Assembly (NCBI RefSeq): GCF_012033695.1
Contig: NZ_JAAVJI010000015.1
Location: forward strand, 60,605 to 124,604
DNA: 64,000 nt
Reading direction: 5' to 3'
Origin: Pseudomonas quercus
Lineage (GTDB): Bacteria > Pseudomonadota > Gammaproteobacteria > Pseudomonadales > Pseudomonadaceae
Shown: piece by piece, positions 35,415-43,117 of the stretch
How the letters are laid out: each line of letters begins with the position of its first letter
How positions within the stretch are numbered: position 1 is the stretch's first letter
The notes under the pieces: model-generated
What the model saw: only the letters and a program-made list of their open reading frames with translations
Databases searched by the model: none
Told to the model about the DNA's origin: nothing
Made by a program: the position numbers and the translations under genes

Positions 35415-37079
35415 TCAGCCGCGGTGGCGGCTACGGAAGAAGTTGATCAGCCCTTGGGTGGACGCATCTTCGGCTGGCTCTTCCACATCGCCTATCAGGC
35501 GCTGGTACACGTTCTTGCCCAGCTCCTTGCCCAGCTCCACACCCCACTGATCGAAGGCATTGATGCCCCAGATCACGCTCTGCACGAACACCTTGTGCTC
35601 ATACATGGCCACCAACGCACCCAGGCGGCGAGGGCTGATGCGCTCTACTACCAGGGTATTGCTAGGGCGGTTGCCTGGAATCACCTTGTGCGGCGCCAGG
35701 CGCTCTACCTCGGCTTCAGGCATCCCTTTATGGCGCAGTTCGGCCTCGGCCTCGGCCCTGGTCTTGCCCAGCATCAGTGCCTGGCTCTGGGACAGGCAGT
35801 TGGCAAACAGCCACTGGTGGTGGTCAGCCACCGGGTTATAGCTCACCACCGGCACGATGAAGTCTGCCGGGATCAGTTCGGTGCCTTGGTGCAGCAACTG
35901 GTGGTAAGCATGCTGCCCGTTGGCGCCCACGCCACCCCAGATGACCGGGCCCGTATTGGTGGTGACAGGTGAGCCGTCCTGGCGCACGCTTTTGCCGTTG
36001 GACTCCATGTCCAGCTGTTGCAGGTGCTTGGTGATGTTACGCAAGTAATGGTCATACGGCAGGATGGCGTGGCTTTGGGCATTCCAGAAATTGCCGTACC
36101 ACACGCCCAGCAAGGCCAGCATCACTGGCATGTTTTCAGCAAAGGGCGCCGTGAGGAAGTGCTGGTCCATGGTATAGGCACCGGACAGCAGCTCCTTGAA
36201 GTTGGCCATGCCGATGGACAGGGCGATTGGCAAACCAATGGCCGACCACAGCGAGTAGCGGCCGCCTACCCAGTCCCACATGGGGAAGATGTTTTCTTCA
36301 CGAATGCCGAAGGCGACGGCTGCGGCGTTATTGCTGGACACTGCAATGAAGTGGCGATGCAGCTCGGCTTCCGAACCGCCCTGTGCCAGGTACCAGGCAC
36401 GCGCCGCCTGGGCGTTTTTCAAGGTTTCCAGCGTACCGAAGGATTTGGACGACACGATGAACAGTGTGGTCTCAGCCCTGAGCTTTGCCGAAAGCTCATG
36501 GAATTCGCTACCGTCGATATTTGCCAGGTAGTGGCAGCGCACACCTTTCTGGCTGTACGGCAGTAAGGCCTCGGAGACCAGCTGTGGGCCCAGGAAGGAG
36601 CCGCCGATACCAATGTTCACCACATCGGTAATGGGCTTCTCGGTATAGCCACGCCACAGGCCGTCGTGGATGCGGGTCACCAGCTCGGTGATCTGCCCAA
36701 GCACCTTGTGCACTTCGGGCATGATGTTGGTGCCGCCCACTTTCAACTTGTCGCCTATGGGGCGGCGCAGTGCGGTATGCAGGGCCGGGCGGCCTTCGGA
36801 CGCGTTGAGAATCTCGCCGTCGAACATGGCCTTGATGGCCTCGGACAGCTTCACCTCATCGGCCAGCTTTACCAGCAGGTCACGGGTTTCGGTGGTGATC
36901 AGGTTCTTGGAGTAGTCGAGGAACAGGCCACAGGTGCTGAGCGAAAAATTATCGAAACGCTGGGGGTCGGCATTGAAGGCCTCGCGCATGCTGAAGCCCT
37001 GCATGGCGGCACGGTGTTCTTCAAGGGCCTGCCACGCAGGCAGTGCAGTCACGTTGTGAGGAGTGCGGTAGTACGCCAT
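35415..37079 (-). CDS. pgi: Glucose-6-phosphate isomerase
   Basis: 554 residues starting MAYYRTPHNVTALPAWQALE. The phosphosugar-binding motifs NIGIGGSFLGPQLV, VSSKSFGTLET and WVGGRYSLWSAIGLPIALSI are present, as are the family signature around FGIREENIF and the C-terminal catalytic lysine region HKVFVQSVIWGINAFDQWGV. It interconverts glucose-6-phosphate and fructose-6-phosphate; in Pseudomonas it works mainly in the Entner-Doudoroff cycle and gluconeogenesis because phosphofructokinase is absent. It follows panC after a 201-base gap. Confidence 0.98.
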   Translation of the reverse strand: MAYYRTPHNVTALPAWQALEEHRAAMQGFSMREAFNADPQRFDNFSLSTCGLFLDYSKNLITTETRDLLVKLADEVKLSEAIKAMFDGEILNASEGRPALHTALRRPIGDKLKVGGTNIMPEVHKVLGQITELVTRIHDGLWRGYTEKPITDVVNIGIGGSFLGPQLVSEALLPYSQKGVRCHYLANIDGSEFHELSAKLRAETTLFIVSSKSFGTLETLKNAQAARAWYLAQGGSEAELHRHFIAVSSNNAAAVAFGIREENIFPMWDWVGGRYSLWSAIGLPIALSIGMANFKELLSGAYTMDQHFLTAPFAENMPVMLALLGVWYGNFWNAQSHAILPYDHYLRNITKHLQQLDMESNGKSVRQDGSPVTTNTGPVIWGGVGANGQHAYHQLLHQGTELIPADFIVPVVSYNPVADHHQWLFANCLSQSQALMLGKTRAEAEAELRHKGMPEAEVERLAPHKVIPGNRPSNTLVVERISPRRLGALVAMYEHKVFVQSVIWGINAFDQWGVELGKELGKNVYQRLIGDVEEPAEDASTQGLINFFRSRHRG

Positions 37080-37280
37080 CTCTGCAAGTTTCCTTTTACT
37101 TGGTCAGCCTTTTGGACACTGTCGGGCCCGGCCGGGTTGCTTCATTTTTTCAGCCACCACAGCACAAGGCAGCGCGTGTCCAGCCAGCCCACGGTACTGC
37201 GTGTGCAGCAGGCTGTCTGCGCCTGTGGCCAATCCTTTTCGATACTATCTTATGTTGCGCAACGCCAGGTGACGGTTGAC

Positions 37281-38141
37281 TCAGGCAACCGGGCCCCGTG
37301 TAACACGCAGGTTATCGATCAAGCGGGTACTGCCCAGGTAGGCGGCTACCAGGATTACCAGTTCGTGATCAGCCTCGGTTGCCGCACGCAAGGTATCAGC
37401 ATGGCGCACCTCCAGGTAGTCCACACGCAGGCCGTTGTCGGCGATCTGCTTGCGGTGCATGGCCAGCAAGGCTTGCACATTGCGCTCGCCACCCTGGAGC
37501 GCAGCCGCGATGGCCTGGAGGCTACGGTACAGGGCCGGCGCCATGGTGCGCTCGCTCGCGCTCAAGTAGCCGTTGCGAGACGACAGGGCCAGGCCGTCGT
37601 CGGCGCGTACGGTAGGCTCGCCAATCACCTGAACCGGCACGTTCAGGTCTTTCACCATGGCCCGGATCACCGCAAGCTGCTGGTAATCCTTCTGGCCGAA
37701 AACAGCGAGGTCGGGCTGTACCAGGTTGAACAGCTTGCTCACCACCGTCGCCACCCCTTCAAAATGCCCCGGCCGGCTGGCACCGCACAGTTCCTGCGAT
37801 AGCTCCGGTACGGTTACACGGGTTTGCAGTGTGGCCCCGCCGGGGTACATCTCGCTCACGGTGGGGGCAAACAAAAGCGCGCAACCTGCCTGTTGCAGCT
37901 TTTCCTGGTCTGCCACCAAGGTACGCGGGTAGCTGTCCAGGTCTTCGTTGGCGCCAAACTGCAACGGGTTGACGAAAATGCTCGCAACTACGAAATCCGC
38001 TCGCTCGCAGGCCCTCGTGACCAGCGCTACGTGGCCGCTATGAAGGTTGCCCATGGTGGGGACAAAACCGATGCGCTTGCCATCAGCACGTGCACGCGCA
38101 ACGGCGGCACGCAGCTCTACTATTGTGTTGACCGTGTTCAT
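37281..38141 (-). CDS. panC: Pantothenate synthetase
   Basis: 286 residues. The HIGH-like nucleotide-binding motif is MGNLHSGH, and the ATP-loop segment VFGQKDYQQL and LSSRNGYLS are conserved. It joins pantoate and beta-alanine with ATP to give pantothenate for CoA. Its start codon overlaps the panB stop (ATGA), so translation is coupled. panD (aspartate decarboxylase), which often completes this operon, is not present here; beta-alanine must be made elsewhere. Confidence 0.98.
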   Translation of the reverse strand: MNTVNTIVELRAAVARARADGKRIGFVPTMGNLHSGHVALVTRACERADFVVASIFVNPLQFGANEDLDSYPRTLVADQEKLQQAGCALLFAPTVSEMYPGGATLQTRVTVPELSQELCGASRPGHFEGVATVVSKLFNLVQPDLAVFGQKDYQQLAVIRAMVKDLNVPVQVIGEPTVRADDGLALSSRNGYLSASERTMAPALYRSLQAIAAALQGGERNVQALLAMHRKQIADNGLRVDYLEVRHADTLRAATEADHELVILVAAYLGSTRLIDNLRVTRGPVA

Positions 38142-38938
38142 GCGTTGAACCCATGTTCGCTGGCGGGGAAACTACCGTTTTTAACGGCATTGACGTAGGC
38201 ACGCAGTGCCGACTGTATATCCGGCTGGCCAGCCATGAAGTTCTTTACGAACTTGGGCACGCGGCCGCTCAGGGACAGGCCCAGCATGTCATGCAGTACC
38301 AGCACCTGCCCGTCGGTAGAGGGGCCAGCGCCTATACCGATTACCGGGACATGCAGCGCCTGGGCAATTTCGGCGCCCAGCGCGCTGGGAACGCATTCGA
38401 GCAGGATCATGGCCGCGCCTGCGTCCTGCAGTGCGATGGCGTCGTGCAGCATCTGCCGGGCCTGGCTTTCCAGCCTGCCCTGCACCTTGTAACCACCCAA
38501 CACATTCACGGATTGCGGGGTAAGGCCCAGGTGCGCACATACCGGCACGCCGCGCTCGGCCAGAAGGCGAATGGTTTCGCTCAGCCAGCCAGCGCCTTCG
38601 ACTTTAACCATATGGGCGCCGGCCTGCATCAGGGCCGCACTGTTGGCAAAGGCTTGCTCAAGGGTGGCGCAGGCCATGAAGGGCAGGTCGGCAAGCACCA
38701 GCGCCCCGGTATTGCCGCGCTTTACACAGGCTGTGTGGTACGCCATGTCTGCATTGGTTACCGGCAGGGTGCTGTCATGGCCTTGCAGTACCATGCCCAG
38801 TGAGTCGCCGATCAGCAGTATTTCAACCCCCGCTTCGCTGGCTGCACGGGCGAAGGTCGCGTCGTAGCAGGTCAGCATTGTTATTTTTTCACCCTTGGCC
38901 TTCAGGCCATCAAGGGTGGTCAGGGTGATCTGTGACAT
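38138..38938 (-). CDS. panB: 3-methyl-2-oxobutanoate hydroxymethyltransferase
   Basis: 266 residues. The (beta/alpha)8 barrel has the conserved start KITMLTCYDATFARAASEAG, the metal-site region LIGDSLGMVLQGHDSTLPV, then VPVCAHLGLTPQS and VIGIGAG. It transfers a one-carbon unit from methylene-tetrahydrofolate to ketoisovalerate, the first pantothenate step. It draws on ketoisovalerate from the ilv genes at 57.5-60.8 kb. 216 bases to the folK stop upstream hold the panB promoter and G/C-rich inverted repeats. Confidence 0.98.
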   Translation of the reverse strand: MSQITLTTLDGLKAKGEKITMLTCYDATFARAASEAGVEILLIGDSLGMVLQGHDSTLPVTNADMAYHTACVKRGNTGALVLADLPFMACATLEQAFANSAALMQAGAHMVKVEGAGWLSETIRLLAERGVPVCAHLGLTPQSVNVLGGYKVQGRLESQARQMLHDAIALQDAGAAMILLECVPSALGAEIAQALHVPVIGIGAGPSTDGQVLVLHDMLGLSLSGRVPKFVKNFMAGQPDIQSALRAYVNAVKNGSFPASEHGFNA

Positions 38939-39154
38939 GAAGGCTAATCCTCGGTCAGCTTCGCCAAGAGGCGAAACAACGCGTGTATCACGGTAACAGA
39001 GAGGGGATCGCTAGGTGCGACGGCATGGGCAGCCCTGGCTCGTTACCGGTTAATGCCGGCCGGGATGCCGGCGGGCGGCCTATAGTCGTGAGCCGCCAAG
39101 GGGAAGTCAATCCAGGGTTGCGTACTGGCGGTGTTACCGATGTTACCGTTTCGC

Positions 39155-39652
39155 TCAGGGCAGGTCGTGCAGGCGTTCCAGCCCTTCGAAAGGGCAGGCC
39201 TGCAGCAAGCTTTTCAGGTCCCTGCCATCAGGCAGCCTGAAACCTTCGTCAACCAGTTCGGCCAAGGGGTAAAGGACGAAAGGCCGCGCGTGCATATGGT
39301 AATGCGGAATGCGAAGCCTTGGCTTGTCCAGTACGCGCTGGCCAAACAGAATGATGTCCAGGTCCAGGGTGCGCGGGCCCCAACGTTCGGCACGTACGCG
39401 GCCTTGTTCGTTTTCGATGTGCTGAAGTGCATCCAGCAGGGCAATAGGGTCCAGGCAGGTATCCAGCGCCACGACGGCGTTGCTGTAGCGCGGTTGCCCC
39501 GCCAGCAGCGAGTCGCTCACGTACAGGCCTGAAGCGCCTACCCAAGCGCAGCCAGGCAGGGCCTGCAAGCTGGCCAGGGCCTGGCGAATTTGTTCGGCAG
39601 GGGCCTGCAGGTTGCTGCCCAGCCCCACGAACACGCGCTCTTTAGCCGTCAT
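39155..39652 (-). CDS. folK: 6-hydroxymethyl-7,8-dihydropterin pyrophosphokinase
   Basis: 165 residues. The start VFVGLGSNLQAPAEQI and the signature GPRTLDLDIILFG (with two catalytic Asp) define HPPK, as does PHYHMHARPFVLYPLAEL. It transfers pyrophosphate from ATP to the pterin, supplying FolP. Its start codon overlaps the pcnB stop by four bases, a common gammaproteobacterial pcnB-folK coupling. Confidence 0.97.
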   Translation of the reverse strand: MTAKERVFVGLGSNLQAPAEQIRQALASLQALPGCAWVGASGLYVSDSLLAGQPRYSNAVVALDTCLDPIALLDALQHIENEQGRVRAERWGPRTLDLDIILFGQRVLDKPRLRIPHYHMHARPFVLYPLAELVDEGFRLPDGRDLKSLLQACPFEGLERLHDLP

Positions 39653-41037
39653 TCTCCAGCGCTGTCGCTTTTGCGCCGGGTATTGCTGCGGCGTTTCTTG
39701 CGAACAGGTGCGCCGGTAGCCGCATTGTCTTCCCGGCTACCCAGGTTGCGGATCATGGTGCGGCGGTCGCTGTCGTGGGCATCCTGATACTCGGTCCACC
39801 ACTGGCCAAGGCCGTCGGTTTCCTCACCGGCTGTTTCCCGTAGCAGCAGGAAGTCATAGCCTGCGCGGAACCGCGGGTTATCCAGCAAGGCATCGGCACG
39901 CTTGCCGCTGCGGCGTGGCAGCCGCTCCTGCATGTCCCATATTTCCTTGATGGGCAGGGTAAAGCGCTTGGGGATAGCGATGTATTGGCATTGCTCGGCT
40001 ATTACGCTATGCGCGGCTTCCTGCATTGCAGGAATGGGGGCCATGCCTTTGGCTTGCAGTTGAAGCGCTCGAGCGGGCAGGGCGGGCCATAGCAGGGCGG
40101 CAAACAGGAAAGCGGGGGTCACCGGTTTGCCTTGCTGCACGCGTAGGTCGGTGTTGACCAGCGCGTTGCGGATCAGCGTATGGGTGTAGGTGGGGTTGTG
40201 TTCCAGCGCATCGGCACTGGCCGGGAACATTTGCTCGAACAGGTTAAGGTCCACAAGCATTTCGAAAGTATCAGCAGCCTGGCCGGACAGGAACAGCTTG
40301 AGTACTTCTTCGAACAACCGGGCACCTGGAATACCTTGCAGCAGGTCGGCCATTTCGCGAATGGGCAGCATGGTATGGCGTTCGATGCCGAAGTCCAGCT
40401 TGGCGGCGAAGCGAACGGCACGCAGCATACGCACCGGGTCTTCCTGGTAGCGTTGGCTAGGCTCGCCGATCAGGCGGACCAAGCGGTTACGCACATCATG
40501 CACACCATTGGCATAGTCCAGAATGCGATCGCTGACCGGGTCGTAATACAGCGCATTGATGGTGAAGTCCCGCCGCTGCGCGTCTTCTTCCAGGGTGCCG
40601 TACACGTTGTCGCGCAGGATAAGCCCACTTTCGTTACGCGAGGAGTGAGTGCTGGTTTCCTCATCGTCTTCGGGGTGGTTGGCGCGGAACGTGGCGACCT
40701 CGATGATTTCCCGGCCGAAATGAATATGTACCAGCCTGAAACGCCGGCCAATGATCCGCGCGTTGCGGAATTCGGCGCGCACCTGTTCGGGCGTGGCACT
40801 GGTGGCGACGTCGAAATCCTTGGGCGTGATGTTCAGCAGCAGGTCGCGCACGCAGCCACCTACCAGGTATGCCTGATAACCGGCCTGTTGCAGGCGCTCG
40901 ACGATACCGACCGCTTGACGGCTGAACTGGTGGCGCTGCAACGAATGGGCGCCGCTATTGAGCACTTCGGGCGTGCTGCGTTGATGGTGGACCTGACGGG
41001 CCGGGGGACGAAAAGACTGGAACAGCTTCTTCAGCAT
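39649..41037 (-). CDS. pcnB: Poly(A) polymerase I
   Basis: 462 residues from the ATG at 41037 (MLKKLFQSFRPPARQVHHQR); a GTG three codons upstream (41046) is an alternative and neither has a strong ribosome site. The nucleotidyltransferase motif YLVGGCVRDLLLN with DFDVAT near residue 70 binds metal and ATP. The RNA-binding signature region EDPVRMLRAVRFAAKLDFGI is present. The C-terminus is basic (RKKRRSNTRRKS). It adds poly(A) tails that mark RNA for decay by PNPase. It is downstream of crcZ on the minus strand. Confidence 0.96.
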   Translation of the reverse strand: MLKKLFQSFRPPARQVHHQRSTPEVLNSGAHSLQRHQFSRQAVGIVERLQQAGYQAYLVGGCVRDLLLNITPKDFDVATSATPEQVRAEFRNARIIGRRFRLVHIHFGREIIEVATFRANHPEDDEETSTHSSRNESGLILRDNVYGTLEEDAQRRDFTINALYYDPVSDRILDYANGVHDVRNRLVRLIGEPSQRYQEDPVRMLRAVRFAAKLDFGIERHTMLPIREMADLLQGIPGARLFEEVLKLFLSGQAADTFEMLVDLNLFEQMFPASADALEHNPTYTHTLIRNALVNTDLRVQQGKPVTPAFLFAALLWPALPARALQLQAKGMAPIPAMQEAAHSVIAEQCQYIAIPKRFTLPIKEIWDMQERLPRRSGKRADALLDNPRFRAGYDFLLLRETAGEETDGLGQWWTEYQDAHDSDRRTMIRNLGSREDNAATGAPVRKKRRSNTRRKSDSAGE

Positions 41038-41149
41038 GGGATGCACTGTATGAAGGGATGATCGGTCATACCAGGAGTGACCGCATGATGGGCGGGGATT
41101 CTAGCATTTAGTGACGGGATGGTGTAGGAGGCCGCGAAAAGGGCTGTAA

Positions 41150-41516
41150 GAGAAACGACAAGGGGAGCCGAAGCTCCCCTGCAAAGTCGTTACTTGCTCG
41201 TTTTTATTCTTGCGTGGGCTTCTTGTTTTTGTTGAGCGCCCAGCCCTTCAGGTGTTTTACCTGGGGCTTCTCCCAAATAGGGAGCCAAGAGCAAACGGAT
41301 TGCTTTGAACGCCGCATTGCATCGGCCCTAAGGCCCAACCAGTTCAGGCACTGCTGTATCGCAGTTTTGTTGTTCTCAGCCTGGTCGCGGGAAACCCGAA
41401 ACAATACCTCTCCAAAAGAATCAGTTAGCTACGCCTCATGCCGTCTTGTTCTTGTTATGCGTGAGCCGATTCGTATTGTTTTTATTGTCTGTCTTAGCGC
41501 TTGTTGTTGTTCTTGT
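41150..41516 (-). ncRNA. crcZ: CrcZ small RNA (Hfq/Crc-titrating regulator of catabolite repression)
   Basis: Located between cbrB and pcnB as in other Pseudomonas. A sigma-54 promoter at 41528-41544 predicts a start near 41516, and a hairpin at 41162-41179 predicts the end near 41150, giving about 367 bases, close to the length I recall for P. putida CrcZ (about 368). The minus strand holds at least five A-rich motifs of AAnAAnAA type: AAGAACAACAACAAG near the 5' end, AATAAAAACAATA, AACAAGAACAAGA, GAACAACAAAA and CAACAAAAACAAG near the 3' end. These bind Hfq with Crc, so CrcZ relieves repression of secondary carbon source genes. Activated by CbrB. Confidence 0.88.
41155..41179 (-). terminator. 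crcZ terminator
   Basis: On the minus strand GGGGAGC, loop TTCG, GCTCCCC, then a T-rich tail. The tetraloop is of the stable UUCG class. Confidence 0.82.
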
Positions 41517-41527
41517 ACCGTAGATAT

Positions 41528-41544
41528 AGCAGGTGCTGTGCCAA
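41528..41544 (-). promoter_or_regulatory. Sigma-54 promoter of crcZ
   Basis: On the minus strand TTGGCACAGCACCTGCT: GG and GC are 10 bases apart, matching the -24/-12 consensus. Confidence 0.88.
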
Positions 41545-41639
41545 CTTTTGAAAACCCTTTGAATTCAAGGGCTTGAGTAAAAAAGTAGTGAAACTCGCGG
41601 GGCGCTACATGAAGAAATCGTTACCGTATACCCCGGATC

Positions 41640-41667
41640 TGTTACGTCATGTGGCGCAGCGGTAACA
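41640..41667. promoter_or_regulatory. CbrB-type activator palindrome upstream of crcZ
   Basis: TGTTAC (41640-41645), 16 bases, GTAACA (41662-41667), an inverted repeat of the type reported for CbrB enhancer sites. A further half-site GTTACC lies at 41620-41625. It is about 100-120 bases upstream of the sigma-54 promoter, right after the cbrB stop codon. Confidence 0.7.
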
Positions 41668-41672
41668 CCTGC

Positions 41673-43094
41673 TCAGCCCTCATTGGCCACACTGGATTTG
41701 CGCCGCGGGATACCCAGGCGCTGGCGCCGCTCCCACAGGCATTTGCGGCTTACGCCTAGCTTGCGTGCAAGCTCGGTTTCGGTCATGTGATCCTGGTGTT
41801 CAAGCACAAAATGCTGGAAGTAGTCCTCCAGGGAAAGGTCCTCAGTCGGCTCATGGTTGGCCGAGGGGGTGACTGAAACCAGGCCTGAGAAATCCTCGTC
41901 TTCGTCCAGGCTACCCAGTTCAATATCGATACCCAGAAGGTCGGCAGAGATCTGTGAACTCTCGCTCAGGATAACGGCACGCTCCACCGCATTTTCCAGC
42001 TCGCGTACGTTGCCCGGCCAGCCATAGTGGCGAATAGCACTTTCAGCATCAGGGCCGAACCGCAGCCCTTCTCGGCCCAGGCGCTTGCTCTGCCGTGCGA
42101 GAAACACATTGGCGATTTCCAGCACGTCACTGCCGCGCTCACGCAGCGGGGGCAGCTTGAGAGCAATGACGTGCAGCCTGTAGTAAAGGTCTTCTCGGAA
42201 CTGCCCTACCTTGGCCAGGCTTTTGAGGTCGCGGTGAGTGGCCGCGATAAGGCGTACATCCACTTTTTGTGATTGCACAGACCCCACTCGGCGAATTTCA
42301 CCCTCCTGCAATACCCGCAGCAACCGGGCCTGGGCTTCCAGTGGCAGCTCGCCAATTTCATCCAGGAACAGGGTGCCCCCATCCGCCGCTTCCACCAGGC
42401 CTGCACGCCCAGCGCTGGCGCCTGTGAAGGCGCCTTTTTCGTGCCCGAACAATTCGGACTCTATGAGGGTTTCAGGGATTGCGGCGCAATTCACCGAAAT
42501 CATGGTGGCCTTGGCACGGCGCGAGAGGTTGTGCAGCGCGCGGGCTACCAGTTCCTTGCCCGTCCCGGACTCACCTTGCACCAGCACATTGGAATCGGTA
42601 GGCGCCACCTTGCGAATTTTCCCGTACAGGTCCTGCATGGGCGCACAGGAGCCAATGATGCCGATTTCCCCATTAGGGTTGGCTGCAGGCTTTTCCATGC
42701 CTCGGCTGCTGGCTTTCACAGGCTCGCCGGCAGCAGGTGGCACATTGCGTTCGCGCAGGATGCGCGCCACCGCCTGCAGCATCTCATCATGGTCGAACGG
42801 CTTGGCAATGTAGTCCACGGCACCCATTTTCATGGAGTCTACTGCCGAGCGCAGGCTGGCATAGCTGGTCATGATGAGGACTGGCCGGCCCTCGCCCAGC
42901 CTGATCAGTTCGGTACCGGGCGCGCCGGGCAGGCGCAGGTCGCTGACAATCAGGTCGAACGAGGGGATGGTGAAGCGCTCCTGTGCTTCCTGCACAGAGC
43001 CTGCCTCGCTGACCTGATACTGATTGCGTTCCAGCAGGCGACGCAAGGCAGAGCGAATGATCGTTTCGTCTTCGACGATGAGAATATGCGGCAT
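41673..43094 (-). CDS. cbrB: Sigma-54-dependent response regulator CbrB
   Basis: 473 residues. The receiver domain has D52 (LIVSDLRLPG) as the phosphorylation site. The AAA+ domain has Walker A GESGTGKELVARAL, the sigma-54 contact loop GAFTGAS and Walker B GGTLFLDEIGELP. The Fis-type HTH at the C-terminus reads TETELARKLGVSRKCLWERR. Paired with the sensor CbrA, it activates crcZ and so controls the carbon/nitrogen balance and amino-acid use. It follows cbrA by 23 bases. Confidence 0.97.
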   Translation of the reverse strand: MPHILIVEDETIIRSALRRLLERNQYQVSEAGSVQEAQERFTIPSFDLIVSDLRLPGAPGTELIRLGEGRPVLIMTSYASLRSAVDSMKMGAVDYIAKPFDHDEMLQAVARILRERNVPPAAGEPVKASSRGMEKPAANPNGEIGIIGSCAPMQDLYGKIRKVAPTDSNVLVQGESGTGKELVARALHNLSRRAKATMISVNCAAIPETLIESELFGHEKGAFTGASAGRAGLVEAADGGTLFLDEIGELPLEAQARLLRVLQEGEIRRVGSVQSQKVDVRLIAATHRDLKSLAKVGQFREDLYYRLHVIALKLPPLRERGSDVLEIANVFLARQSKRLGREGLRFGPDAESAIRHYGWPGNVRELENAVERAVILSESSQISADLLGIDIELGSLDEDEDFSGLVSVTPSANHEPTEDLSLEDYFQHFVLEHQDHMTETELARKLGVSRKCLWERRQRLGIPRRKSSVANEG

Positions 43095-43117
43095 AGGGTT
43101 CGGTTCTCTCGACGGTC

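Noticed and set aside
41204..41404. 66-codon minus-strand frame inside the crcZ region
   Set aside because: Lies within the CrcZ RNA; composition is driven by the A-rich Hfq motifs, and no conserved protein is known here.
41214..41576. 120-codon plus-strand frame opposite crcZ
   Set aside because: Antisense to CrcZ and its promoter, with low-complexity residues.
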